The translations under genes were made by a program, and so were the position numbers. From assembly GCF_014697585.1 (NCBI RefSeq), contig NZ_JACJSB010000025.1, positions 1 through 64,000 on the forward strand: 64,000 nucleotides of DNA, written 5' to 3'. The DNA is from Dolichospermum sp. FACHB-1091 (lineage in GTDB: Bacteria; Cyanobacteriota; Cyanobacteriia; Cyanobacteriales; Nostocaceae). Positions 1 through 8,682 of this stretch are shown here, in pieces (the stretch's first letter is position 1; each line of letters opens with the position of its first letter). The notes below the pieces were generated by a model. That model searched no databases. It saw only the letters and a list, made by a program, of their open reading frames with translations, and was not told where the DNA came from.

Positions 1-2
1 AA

Positions 3-1394
3 TCTACAGGTAGTTTATATTTACATTGCGATCCTACAGCAAGTCATTATTTAAAAATGATTTTAGATTTGATTTTTGGAGCGGATAAATTTAGAAATGA
101 AATTATCTGGAAAAGGACTGGTTCTCATGGAGGTGCTAAAAGGTGGGGACCTGTTCACGATACTATTTTGTTATACACAAAAACGAAGGATTATACATGG
201 CATAAAGTTTATCAAGACTACGACGAAAACTATATTAAAGACTTTTATAGATTTGAAGATGATAAAGGGTTTTATCGGCTTGTAACATTAACAGCAGCAG
301 GTATCAGAAAAGGTGATTCAGGTAAACCTTGGCGTGGTATTAACCCTACAGATGTTGGTCGTCACTGGGCATTACCTGTCAAAGCAATTGAAAGCTTAAT
401 TAATGGTAATTCTAAGTCACTATCAACACAAGAAAAACTAGATATTCTAGATGCTAATAATCTAATCTACTGGCCAGTGAAAGGGCAAGTACCACAATAT
501 AAGAGATATTTAGATGAAGCTCCAGGTACACAGATTCAAGATATAATTAGTGATATTAAACCTGTTTCTTCTCAAGCTAAAGAACGGTTAGGATATCCCA
601 CACAAAAACCACAATCATTGCTTGAACGTATTATTAAAATTAGTAGTAATAAAGGTGATATTGTACTTGATCCATTTTGTGGATGTGGAACAGCAATACA
701 CGCAGCAGAAAATTTAGGGAGAAATTGGATCGGTATTGATATCACTCATTTAGCAATTGCTTTAATAGAAAAGCGATTAAGAGATGCTTTTCCTAACAAA
801 TTTATTGAAGATGAAAATAAGAATCAAAAGTTAGTTCCAGGGATTGAATTTGAAGTAGAAGGTACACCTAAAGATTTAGCAGCAGCAGAGGATTTATTTA
901 CAAGAGATCCTTATCAATTTGAATGGTGGGCTTGTTCTCTTGTGAATGCACAACCATATAAAGATAAAAAGAAAGGTGCAGATGGTGGTATTGATGGATT
1001 GATATTTTTTGAAGATGTTATTGATATCAAAAAATCAAATAAAACTGCTGTGAAAAAGATTATTGTCAGTGTTAAAGGTGGGAAAAATCTTAACCCAGCG
1101 ATGATTAGAGATTTACGCGGTACAATGGAGACAAATAAGGCAGAAATAGGATTGTTTGTGACTCTCACACCTCCCAGTCAACCAATGATTAAAGAAGCAG
1201 CATCTTCAGGTTTTTATAAAGCTGGAAATGGCAGAAATTACGCGAAAGTGCAAATTTTAACTATTGAAGAATTATTAACAGCACAGAAGCGACCAGAGTT
1301 TTTTGATATGAAACAGGGAGAATTGACATTTAAGAAAGCACAAAGGGAAAATCAAGATATAGGAGAACAGGGGAATTTATTTCCCCATTCCTGA
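3..1394 (+). CDS. DNA methyltransferase with C-terminal nuclease-like domain, 5' end missing
   Basis: The frame is open to the window edge, so the start lies outside. An ATG at 57 is internal: the codons before it read GSLYLHCDPTASHYLKM, a conserved stretch of beta-class (N4/N6-amino) DNA methyltransferases. The SAM-binding motif DPFCGCGT lies at residues 205-212 counted from that ATG, followed by NWIGIDI. In this class the catalytic DPPY motif precedes it, so it should lie upstream of the window. The last 160 residues resemble an Mrr/PD-(D/E)xK nuclease: GADGGIDG, then a strand ending VSVKGG, then RDLRGTMETNKAEIGLFVTL. A single-chain modification and restriction enzyme is the likeliest reading. 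The cut site and whether it cleaves are unknown. The next gene is convergent, so no separate restriction subunit lies downstream. Confidence 0.85.
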   Translation, partial: STGSLYLHCDPTASHYLKMILDLIFGADKFRNEIIWKRTGSHGGAKRWGPVHDTILLYTKTKDYTWHKVYQDYDENYIKDFYRFEDDKGFYRLVTLTAAGIRKGDSGKPWRGINPTDVGRHWALPVKAIESLINGNSKSLSTQEKLDILDANNLIYWPVKGQVPQYKRYLDEAPGTQIQDIISDIKPVSSQAKERLGYPTQKPQSLLERIIKISSNKGDIVLDPFCGCGTAIHAAENLGRNWIGIDITHLAIALIEKRLRDAFPNKFIEDENKNQKLVPGIEFEVEGTPKDLAAAEDLFTRDPYQFEWWACSLVNAQPYKDKKKGADGGIDGLIFFEDVIDIKKSNKTAVKKIIVSVKGGKNLNPAMIRDLRGTMETNKAEIGLFVTLTPPSQPMIKEAASSGFYKAGNGRNYAKVQILTIEELLTAQKRPEFFDMKQGELTFKKAQRENQDIGEQGNLFPHS

Positions 1395-1528
1395 AAACTA
1401 GGGAAAATAAATGAATATGGAAAAAATTCCAGTTAACCCAGACCAGAATCTTGTCCACAAATTAAAACACAAATCAAAAATTTATTAACCCCCCTTTCCC
1501 AACAACTAAATTCAAAAAATAATTGCTT

Positions 1529-2698
1529 CTAACAACTAACAACTGATGCACTTCTTAAACCTTGCACAGTAGAAATTACCTGTTGGGCAACTTGATCAAT
1601 TTCCTCAACTGTATTAAATCTGCCAATCCCAAATCGCACGGAAGCATAAGCTAATTTATCTGAATGTCCCAAGGCCTTCAAAACATAGGAAGGGGCAACA
1701 TTATTAGAAGAACAAGCAGAACCAGAAGATACAGCTACTATTGATTGTAAACCTAAAGAAAGTGCTGCACCATCTACACCTTCAACACTAATATTTAAAT
1801 TTCCTGCTAATCGTTTTTGAGGATGTCCATTTAAGTAAATTCCTCCGACATTAGATAACTGTTTCCACAATCTTTCTCTTAATTCTATTAATCGTTGATT
1901 TTCTATTTCTTGTTCAGCTATTGCAATTTCTACAGCTTTACCAAAACCGACAATTTGCGGTGTATATAAAGTCCCCGAACGCATTCCTCTTTCATGTCCT
2001 CCCCCATGTTGTTGAGAAGCAAGTTTGACTCTAGGGTTACGTCTGCGAACATATAAAGCCCCAATTCCCTTTGGTCCATAAACTTTATGGGCTGTGAGAG
2101 ACATTAAATCAATATTCATTTCTTCCACATCTAAAGGTATTTTACCAATAGCTTGGGCTGCGTCTGTGTGCAAAATAATTTGCCGTTGATGACACATTTC
2201 CCCAATTTCAGCTATTGGTTGTAAAACTCCAATCTCATTATTTGCAGCCATTACAGATACTAAAATTGTATCATCACGCAAGACTTTTTCTAACTGATTT
2301 ACATCAATTAATCCATCTTTTTCTACCGGTAAAACGGTGAGATTAAAACCCAGATTTTTTAAATATTCACAAGGATCTAAAACGGCTTTATGTTCCGTGG
2401 CAATAGTTACAATATGTTGACCTTTTTGGAAATAAGCTTCAGCAATACCTTTAATAGCTAAATTATTCGCTTCCGTTGCACCGCTGGTAAAAACAATTTC
2501 CTCTGGTGTTGCGTTAATTGCTGCTGCTAAAATTTCCCGTGTTTGTTTAACAGCAGCTTCAGATTCCCAACCGTAAATATGGCTAATACTAGCCGCATTT
2601 CCAAACTTTTCTGTAAAGTAGGGAATCATAGCAGCCATTACCCTTTCATCAACCGGGGTAGTAGCATGACAATCGAGGTAGATAGGACGACTGGACAT
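1529..2698 (-). CDS. iscS: Cysteine desulfurase, NifS/IscS family
   Basis: PLP enzyme that removes sulfur from cysteine for Fe-S cluster and thio-cofactor assembly. The 389 residues are full length. Family landmarks are EANNLAIKG, HTDAAQAIGK, the PLP-lysine segment SLTAHKVYGPKG near residue 205, and the mobile loop SSGSACSS with the catalytic cysteine at residue 329. The short serine-rich loop after that cysteine is typical of NifS/IscS rather than SufS. No nif or isc scaffold gene is adjacent, so this is probably a housekeeping desulfurase and not the nif-cluster copy. The ATG fits the usual N-terminus RPIYLDCHATTP. Confidence 0.93.
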   Translation of the reverse strand: MSSRPIYLDCHATTPVDERVMAAMIPYFTEKFGNAASISHIYGWESEAAVKQTREILAAAINATPEEIVFTSGATEANNLAIKGIAEAYFQKGQHIVTIATEHKAVLDPCEYLKNLGFNLTVLPVEKDGLIDVNQLEKVLRDDTILVSVMAANNEIGVLQPIAEIGEMCHQRQIILHTDAAQAIGKIPLDVEEMNIDLMSLTAHKVYGPKGIGALYVRRRNPRVKLASQQHGGGHERGMRSGTLYTPQIVGFGKAVEIAIAEQEIENQRLIELRERLWKQLSNVGGIYLNGHPQKRLAGNLNISVEGVDGAALSLGLQSIVAVSSGSACSSNNVAPSYVLKALGHSDKLAYASVRFGIGRFNTVEEIDQVAQQVISTVQGLRSASVVSC

Positions 2699-3114
2699 AA
2701 TTAATTTACAATTAATTCAAAATTTGACCTAGTTTTTTTAAGATTCTAAAAACTTGATAAAGTTCGTTTTCTCGACGGTACAAAGTAACTGTTCTAACCG
2801 TTTTGAGAGAAAACTGAGAGAAAGTAGGTAGTTAAGTAACTACTCATCCACTGAAAAAGCTTCTATCACCACCTTAACAAGGTGTTAGTTGATTACTTGA
2901 TTTATCATTACAGCACTTTTATTTTTAAAGTACCACACATAAATATCTAAAATATTGATGGAACAAGAGTTGTAGGATTCCATATTGTACCAAAGCGTTA
3001 CACAAAGTGCTGTAATTATTGATTATTGAGGAAATATTCCGTAACTACAGGGTATGCGGCGACGGAAGGATTCGTCTAAAGGATGTGTGAGATTTAGTTA
3101 ATTTATAAACTACC
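2699..3114. other. Intergenic region upstream of cysteine desulfurase
   Basis: No credible gene seen. It holds two small hairpins (GTAGTT/AACTAC near 2831 and CACCTT/AAGGTG near 2873). It should contain the desulfurase promoter, but I cannot place one firmly. Confidence 0.4.
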
Positions 3115-3137
3115 CCATCTTACTTAGTTGAAGATGG
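3115..3137 (-). terminator. Hairpin just past the tRNA 3' end
   Basis: Seven-pair stem CCATCTT/AAGATGG with a nine-base loop, about 20 bases beyond the tRNA on its strand. The T-run is weak, so this may be a processing or termination hairpin rather than a classic terminator. Confidence 0.35.
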
Positions 3138-3158
3138 AATTTCCGCATCCCTTTAAAA

Positions 3159-3231
3159 TGCGCCCTGCTGGAATTGAACCAGCCTGAAGACGAATTATGA
3201 GTTCGTTGCCTCCCCAATCGGCCAAGAGCGC
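3159..3231 (-). tRNA. tRNA with CAU anticodon (Met or lysidine-modified Ile), divergent
   Basis: On the minus strand a 73-base cloverleaf folds. The acceptor stem GCGCTCT/AGGGCGC has one G-U pair and discriminator A. The anticodon arm is ACGAA-CTCATAA-TTCGT, giving CAU. The T arm is GCTGG-TTCAATT-CCAGC. CCA is not encoded. The D arm is weak: three pairs plus a G-A, with G where A21 is usual, and the variable loop is six bases. The T arm and 3' acceptor strand resemble tRNA-Ile2 (CAU), which is recoded by TilS, but elongator Met cannot be excluded. The D-arm faults leave open that it is a poorly used or decaying copy. Confidence 0.75.
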
Positions 3232-3786
3232 TTACTTACTTGGATTTCAACCCTCTGCTTTAGGTTTAACTAACGATATTTTATCGTATATCAACCACAA
3301 TACACTATCCTACTATAATTTGGCAACCCGTGAACAATTATCAATTATGTTTAAATGCTCAACAGCTTATCTAGTGCAGGACGGCGTAAATAAAATTACC
3401 ATTATCAGGGGTTAAAAAGCTTAAAGTGTATGATTTTTACTTCTGCCCTGGGGTAATAGCGCAACCCTGCGTAAATAAGATGACCATTAGACATCTCAGA
3501 AAATTTGATTGATTATATTGAATTGATTATAAGGCTTAAAAATAGTTCATTCACTTACGCTGCACGGTACTAGTATGTAAGGAGGTAAATTTTACCGGGA
3601 TTGACAAAGCCGAATTTTGAAATCCCTACTAGCATATAAAGTAAACAAATTTTAATTCCCATTCATCCCGGTTGCTAGTTATCTAAATTTAGGCTAGTAA
3701 TTAGTAATACTAAGGCAGGCTAGGCCAAGAGAAAATTTTTAGTTCTCACCTGTCACCTCTTTCCTTTATGTCATAATTTCTTAGCG
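3232..3786. other. Intergenic region, no gene recognised
   Basis: Roughly 550 bases between the tRNA and an exported protein. Short frames here lack coding character, and the longest runs through the tRNA on the other strand. I see no repeats of note. Confidence 0.4.
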
Positions 3787-4491
3787 ATGCAAATCAACAC
3801 TACTGTACTCCTGACCTTAATTTTATTAACCCTGATGTTGGGAGCAAGTTCTGCAAGTGGTTTTTTAGGATTTAAATTGGGAAGTGATGCGCTCAAAGGT
3901 GTCACTACACCAGATGGTCGTCCCGTTAATAAATTTAACAGTAGTAAGAGCAATAATCCCCAGCAGGGCATTGAAGCTTTCCTGAAAGAGGAAGATATTC
4001 TCAAAGCTGTAAAGTCAAGAATTAACAATAAAAACCAAGGTAACAAACCGGAAAAGTCAGCAGAAGAAGAAGAAATTAAAACTGGCAAATCCCAGATGCA
4101 GGAAAAACCTAAACAAGTAGCAGAAGAAACCCTGCAACCAGGATTTCCTGTTTCTGCTGAAAGTGAAGGCGTAACTATGTCTGTACAGTCTGTGCGCTAT
4201 TCTGGGGGTGATTTATTGCTAAGAGTAAATATGCAAAATAAAGGAACTGATTCTGTACGGTTTCTCTATAGCTTTTTAGATATTACTGACGATAAAGGAA
4301 GAACCTTGAGTGCAATTACAGAAGGTTTACCCGCAGAATTGCCCGCCAAAGGGGCAGAATTTAAAGGTACAATTAGCATTCCCACGGCTTTACTTGATGA
4401 TGTCAAGCAGATATCTCTGTCTTTAACTGATTATCCAGCCCAAAGACTTAAGTTACAATTGTCTGATATTCCTGTAGAGAAAGGTAATTAA
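3787..4491 (+). CDS. Exported or membrane-anchored protein of unknown function
   Basis: Residues 3-25 form a hydrophobic signal or anchor (TVLLTLILLTLMLGASSASG). Residues 40-115 are a charged, low-complexity linker rich in K, E, Q and N. Residues 120-234 look like a beta-sandwich domain with alternating hydrophobic strands (VTMSVQSVRYSGGDLLLRVNM and GTISIPTALLDDVKQISLSL), resembling single-domain extracellular proteins. No catalytic motif is visible. I do not recognise the family; a periplasmic or thylakoid-lumen role is only an inference from the N-terminus. Confidence 0.75.
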   Translation: MQINTTVLLTLILLTLMLGASSASGFLGFKLGSDALKGVTTPDGRPVNKFNSSKSNNPQQGIEAFLKEEDILKAVKSRINNKNQGNKPEKSAEEEEIKTGKSQMQEKPKQVAEETLQPGFPVSAESEGVTMSVQSVRYSGGDLLLRVNMQNKGTDSVRFLYSFLDITDDKGRTLSAITEGLPAELPAKGAEFKGTISIPTALLDDVKQISLSLTDYPAQRLKLQLSDIPVEKGN

Positions 4492-4497
4492 CATTCA

Positions 4498-4527
4498 ATT
4501 TTGGATTTTGGATTTTGGATTTGGGAT
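4498..4527. repeat. Heptanucleotide tandem repeat (TTTTGGA)n
   Basis: About four degenerate TTTTGGA units right after the upstream stop codon. A partly complementary AAAACCAAAAATCAAAAA stretch lies 25 bases further and could form a hairpin. This matches the short tandemly repeated sequences typical of heterocystous cyanobacteria. Confidence 0.7.
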
Positions 4528-4610
4528 TGTATTTTTTATACTTTAGCCTCAAAAACCAAAAATCAAAAAATTTCTTTCCCCTGTGGGTAATTTATATACT
4601 ATTTTAGACA

Positions 4611-5963
4611 GTGAGCGCTTTTTCTACCTTAACTTGGATGGATACGGGACTACGATTGTGTAGCGTACTAGTGCTGATTGCTATCAATGCGTTTTTTGTG
4701 ACGGCGGAGTTCTCAATGGTGACAGTGCGACGGACACGCATTCAACAGTTAGTGCAAGCTGGTGATATCCAAGCGATCGCTGTGGAAACATTACAACGTA
4801 GTATGGATAGACTACTATCTACAGCCCAACTAGGTATTACCCTTTCTAGTCTGGCACTGGGTTGGATTGGAGAAAGTACAATTGCTGTATTAGTAGAAAA
4901 ATGGCTTGACTCCTGGCCTTCACCTTTGAGAATTAATTACTTACTAGCGCATTCTTTATCAGTCCCTATTGCCTTTTTTGCCATTGCTTACCTACAAATC
5001 GTTTTAGGCGAATTGTGTCCCAAATCAGTGGCTATGTTATATTCAGAACATCTAGCCAAGTTTTTAGGTCCATCAGTTAAAGCAATAGTCCGCTTTTTTA
5101 GTCCCTTTATCTGGGTTCTTAATCAATCAACCCAATGGCTATTACAATTATTTGGAATTAAATACATAGGTCAAAGTTGGCGACCTCCAGTTACACCAGA
5201 AGAATTACAGTTAATTATATCTACGGAACGAGAATCTACAGGTTTAGAAAATGCAGAACGAGAACTGTTAAATAATATTTTTGAATTTGGGGATATTACC
5301 GCCGAAGATATCATGATTCCCCGGACTAGCATTATTGCTTTACCCATAACCGCCACCTTTCACATATTACTTGAAGAAATAACATCTACTGGTCACTCTC
5401 GCTATCCTATCATTGGCGAGTCCTTAGACGACATTTGTGGCATAGTCTACTTTCAAGATTTAGCACAACCCTTAGCTTTAGGAAAAATTACACCAGAGAC
5501 ACAAATCAGACCTTGGATGCGTCCTCCTCGATTTGTACCGGAACAAACTCTCTTAAGTGAACTTTTGCCAATGATGCAGCAAGAGAAAGCGACTATAGTA
5601 ATGGTAGTTAATGAATTTGGGGGCATTGTGGGACTAGCGACCATTCAAGATATAATTGCTGAGATTATTGGTCATGCAGGTGAATCTAATAGTAGTAATG
5701 ACTTACTTATTCAAATGGTAGACCAACGGACATTTTTAATCCAAGCACAAATTAATCTAGAAGAAGTTAATCAAGTCTTGCATCTCAATTTACCCCTAAC
5801 TAGAGAGTATCAAACTTTGGGGGGATTTTTACTTTATCAATGCCAAAAAATTCCGAACAAAGGCGAGATATTTAATTATAACAATCTTGAATTTACCGTC
5901 ATCTCAATTATTGGTCCGCGTCTTCACCAAATCCAAATTAGAATTTTAGATTCTCGGTTTTAG
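4611..5963 (+). CDS. CorC/HlyC-family membrane protein (DUF21-CBS-CBS-CorC)
   Basis: Full-length member (450 residues) of the family that includes bacterial CorB/CorC and eukaryotic CNNM proteins, linked to Mg2+ or Co2+ export. Residues about 12-190 form the DUF21 membrane domain with hydrophobic segments at the start and near 110-145 and 150-170. Two CBS domains follow (EDIMIPRTSI near 226 and RPPRFVPEQTLLSELLPMM near 305, ending EFGGIVGLATIQDII). A C-terminal CorC_HlyC domain covers about 365-445. Translation starts at GTG; no upstream ATG fits. The old name hemolysin is misleading. The transported ion cannot be read from sequence. Confidence 0.88.
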   Translation: MSAFSTLTWMDTGLRLCSVLVLIAINAFFVTAEFSMVTVRRTRIQQLVQAGDIQAIAVETLQRSMDRLLSTAQLGITLSSLALGWIGESTIAVLVEKWLDSWPSPLRINYLLAHSLSVPIAFFAIAYLQIVLGELCPKSVAMLYSEHLAKFLGPSVKAIVRFFSPFIWVLNQSTQWLLQLFGIKYIGQSWRPPVTPEELQLIISTERESTGLENAERELLNNIFEFGDITAEDIMIPRTSIIALPITATFHILLEEITSTGHSRYPIIGESLDDICGIVYFQDLAQPLALGKITPETQIRPWMRPPRFVPEQTLLSELLPMMQQEKATIVMVVNEFGGIVGLATIQDIIAEIIGHAGESNSSNDLLIQMVDQRTFLIQAQINLEEVNQVLHLNLPLTREYQTLGGFLLYQCQKIPNKGEIFNYNNLEFTVISIIGPRLHQIQIRILDSRF

Positions 5964-6266
5964 AGGATGTTTGAAAAGTTTTTAATGTATAAGTATAAAT
6001 AAACCCCTCTGGTAAACCTCTCCAGTATTAAATGTTATTCCTTTTCCCCCTCCTAAGAAGAGAGGGCTAGGGAGAGGTGCGGGGAGAGGCCTTGAAACCC
6101 CCCTAAATCTCCCTGAAAAAGCCGAACTTGGACTATAATTTCCGCTGAAAGGATGTTTTGAAAGTCTTTTTGATGGTGATTTGTCAGAGGATTTTTCTAT
6201 TTGCCTTGATTATCAATCGTAATCACGTCACAATAATAATTAAAACTATTGTAATTTATCTTCACA
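5964..6266. other. Intergenic region with GC-rich dispersed repeat
   Basis: Around 6010-6110 runs of CCCCCTCC, GAGAGGGCTAGGGAGAGG and GGGGAGAGGCC form an imperfect inverted repeat of a kind scattered between cyanobacterial genes. No coding frame is convincing. Confidence 0.45.
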
Positions 6267-7529
6267 ATGTCTTCCACCCTTCTGACTCCTACCCTTTCCT
6301 CTCCCCACTCCCCCACAGAAAACCATTGGGGATATGATTATGATTTAGTCATAGTCGGTGGTGGAATTGTTGGTTTAACCCTGGCCTGCGCTTTAAAAGA
6401 TTCTGGTTTAAATATCCTGCTGATTGAAGCTAGAATGACATCAGCCGCAGTAGCGAAAGGCCAGGCCTATGCTGTACATATGTTGTCAGCAAAAATTTTC
6501 CAAGGCATTGGTTTATGGGATAAAATTCTCCCCAATATCGCTAAATATAATCAAGTTCGTCTTTCTGATGCTGATTATCCTCATGTAGTTAACTTCCAAA
6601 CTACGGACTTAGATACACCAGAGTTAGGTTATGTAGCAGAACATTACGCACTATTAGCACCATTACAGGAATTTGTGGGAAATTGTGCAAATGTAACTTA
6701 TCTTTGTCCAGCAGAAGTGGTAAGTACGGAAAATCAGTTAGATACAATTAAGATTAACATCAAAATTAACGAGACCACCAAAACGATTCGTAGTAAATTA
6801 TTAGTGGCTGCTGATGGTGCAAGATCTCCCATTCGTGAAGCTGCGGGAATTAAAACCAAAGGCTGGAAATATTGGCAATCATGTATTGTAGCTTTTGTCA
6901 AGCCCGAAAAACCCCACAATAACACCGCTTACGAGAAATTTTGGTCTAGTGGACCCTTTGCAATTTTACCCTTACCAGAAAACCGTTGTCGCATTGTTTG
7001 GACAGCGCCCCATGCGGAAGCAAAAGCCTTATGCGCTTTAAGTGATCAGGAATTTTTAGCGGAACTGACTAAACGCTATGGTGAGCAAATGGGTAAATTA
7101 GAATTATTAGGGGAGAGGTTTATTTTTCAAGTACAATTAATGCAGAGCGATCGCTATGTTCTCCCTAGATTAGCATTAATTGGCGATGCCGCCCATAATT
7201 GTCATCCCGTGGGAGGACAAGGTTTAAATTTAGGTATTCGTGACGCAGCAGCATTAGCCGAAATCATCCAAACAGCACAGCAAAATCGTCAAGATATTGG
7301 TAATATTTCCATTCTCAAAAAATATGAACGCTGGAGAAAAAAAGAAAACCTAGCAATATTGGGTTTCACCGATTTATTAGATCGAGTTTTTTCTAACAAC
7401 TTTTTACCAGTGGTAATAGTTCGTCGTCTCGGTTTATGGATGATGCAAAAAGTCCCAATGATCAGAATATTTGCTCTGAAATTGATGATAGGATTAAAAG
7501 GAAAAACACCAGAATTAGCTAAACGGTGA
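6267..7529 (+). CDS. FAD-dependent hydroxylase, UbiH/COQ6 family
   Basis: Flavoprotein monooxygenase of the UbiH/UbiF/VisC/COQ6 group, 420 residues. The N-terminal dinucleotide motif VIVGGGIVG is at residues 28-36, after a 25-residue extension. The mid-protein DG motif is AADGARSPIREAAG near 190. The second FAD motif LIGDAAHNCHPVGGQGLNLG starts near 304. Relatives hydroxylate quinone-ring precursors. Cyanobacteria make plastoquinone, so the substrate here could be a plastoquinone precursor or another aromatic ring, which is inference. The gene stands alone and is followed by a strong inverted repeat. Confidence 0.87.
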   Translation: MSSTLLTPTLSSPHSPTENHWGYDYDLVIVGGGIVGLTLACALKDSGLNILLIEARMTSAAVAKGQAYAVHMLSAKIFQGIGLWDKILPNIAKYNQVRLSDADYPHVVNFQTTDLDTPELGYVAEHYALLAPLQEFVGNCANVTYLCPAEVVSTENQLDTIKINIKINETTKTIRSKLLVAADGARSPIREAAGIKTKGWKYWQSCIVAFVKPEKPHNNTAYEKFWSSGPFAILPLPENRCRIVWTAPHAEAKALCALSDQEFLAELTKRYGEQMGKLELLGERFIFQVQLMQSDRYVLPRLALIGDAAHNCHPVGGQGLNLGIRDAAALAEIIQTAQQNRQDIGNISILKKYERWRKKENLAILGFTDLLDRVFSNNFLPVVIVRRLGLWMMQKVPMIRIFALKLMIGLKGKTPELAKR

Positions 7530-7549
7530 AATTACCAACACCAAAATTA

Positions 7550-7610
7550 AGGTGCGTCAGATTCGATAACTCAGCCAGCCATAAATCGCCCTTTGATCTC
7601 TGACGCACCT
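7550..7610 (+). terminator. Long inverted repeat after the FAD hydroxylase
   Basis: A perfect 12-base arm AGGTGCGTCAGA is repeated inverted 37 bases on, starting 21 bases past the stop. The arm is related to the GGTGCGTTA palindromes found elsewhere in the window. No T-run follows, so termination is possible but it may simply be a repeat element. Confidence 0.5.
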
Positions 7611-7679
7611 GAAAAATTTACCTCTTTTGATAATTTGTTAATAACATCAACCTCATAACTAAGGAAAGTGAGAGATATC

Positions 7680-8270
7680 ATGACTCAAACTTTAGAAAAT
7701 TCTCTAAATTTAGTAGAAAAAGAACAACATTTCTACCGTCCTGGAATAACTTGGGAAAGTTTTCAAGCAATTCAAAAAGCCTTTGAGAATGTACCAGGAG
7801 TGCGTTTATTTTATTGTGAGGGAGTTTTAGAAATCGTGACTATCAGTAAACCCCATGAAGCAATTAGTAGTTTAATGGCTGCATTACTAACCAAACACTT
7901 TGAAATAGAAGAGATTGAATTTTTTCCCAGTGGTAGCTATTCGCAAATTATTCCCGGTATAGTTGAGTATCAAGCTGATTTATCCTATTGTTTTCAAATT
8001 GATAAATCTAGACCAGATTTATGTATTGAAATTGTGATTACTAGTGGTAGTCCTATTAAATTACAAAAATATAAATTAATGCAAGTTCCCGAAGTTTGGT
8101 TTTGGGAGAATGGAACTTTAGAAAGTTACTGTTTGCGAGAACAAGAATATGAGAAAGTTAATAATAGTGAATTGTTACCCAAATTAGATTTATCCCTATT
8201 AAATCGTTGTCTTTTATTATCTTCACCCCTAGAAGCAATTAAACAATTTCGTCAGGGATTAACCTTGTAG
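7680..8270 (+). CDS. Uma2-family (DUF820) nuclease-fold protein
   Basis: Uma2 proteins are PD-(D/E)xK-fold predicted endonucleases greatly expanded in cyanobacteria, usually of unknown target. Visible marks are YRPGITWESFQAIQKAF, GVRLFYCEGVLEIVT, PHEAISSLMAALL, then the core RPDLCIEIVITSGSP followed by KLQKYKLMQVPEVWFWENG, with the acidic residues and lysine of the fold. I prefer the ATG at 7680 to the in-frame GTG at 7668: AAGGAAAG lies 12 bases before the ATG but overlaps the GTG. That gives 196 residues, a normal length. A palindromic repeat abuts the stop codon. Confidence 0.85.
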   Translation: MTQTLENSLNLVEKEQHFYRPGITWESFQAIQKAFENVPGVRLFYCEGVLEIVTISKPHEAISSLMAALLTKHFEIEEIEFFPSGSYSQIIPGIVEYQADLSYCFQIDKSRPDLCIEIVITSGSPIKLQKYKLMQVPEVWFWENGTLESYCLREQEYEKVNNSELLPKLDLSLLNRCLLLSSPLEAIKQFRQGLTL

Positions 8271-8299
8271 GGTGCGTTAGCGACAGCGTAACGCACCAT
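8269..8299. repeat. GGTGCGTTA palindromic repeat, copy 1
   Basis: GGTGCGTTA-9 bases-TAACGCACC directly after the Uma2 stop. The same sequence recurs near 9102 and 10905, and a form with longer spacing lies at 38076. It could fold into a hairpin and end transcription. Confidence 0.75.
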
Positions 8300-8352
8300 A
8301 AATCCTCGTTTATCCTCATTTCAAAGATTGGTATTTTAATAAAAAACAGAGA

Positions 8353-8682
8353 TTAAATTAACTCTAAACTTACCCTATTTTCTGCAAAATTAGCAATTAA
8401 AACGAATAACTTCAACCATCGAGAACCCAGTAAAATCTCCTGTATTTCATCTCCAGCAAATACAGGAATTTCAAACTCTTGACCATCTATAATTACCCTA
8501 CCATGATAAACATCAAATTTGGTTTCTCCTTGAGCAGTTCTTAATTTATCTTGACCTGAAAAAGTCCAATCAAGACTTTGTATATCTTGTTTATTCATGG
8601 CTAAAAATTCAGTAAATCCTGTATCTAACATTGTTTCTACAGGAAAACTGAAATCATCCCCACCAATTAAATCAATTTCCAA
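8353..8682 (-). CDS. Clan AA (retropepsin-like) aspartic protease-fold protein
   Basis: A small, 109-residue single-domain protein. The active-site-like segment ETMLDTGFTEFLA (residues 16-28) matches the D-T/S-G motif of retroviral-type aspartic proteases, and EILLGSRWL near residue 85 matches the hydrophobic-hydrophobic-G motif that follows in this clan. Such proteins would work as homodimers. Its ATG lies inside the end of the upstream small gene (16-base overlap), implying translational coupling and a shared job. The duplicated second copy of that partner gene has no protease after it. Substrate unknown. Confidence 0.75.
   Translation of the reverse strand: MEIDLIGGDDFSFPVETMLDTGFTEFLAMNKQDIQSLDWTFSGQDKLRTAQGETKFDVYHGRVIIDGQEFEIPVFAGDEIQEILLGSRWLKLFVLIANFAENRVSLELI

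Noticed and set aside
3197-3415. Plus-strand 72-residue frame
   Set aside because: It begins inside the tRNA gene on the other strand, has no ribosome site and no protein-like pattern.
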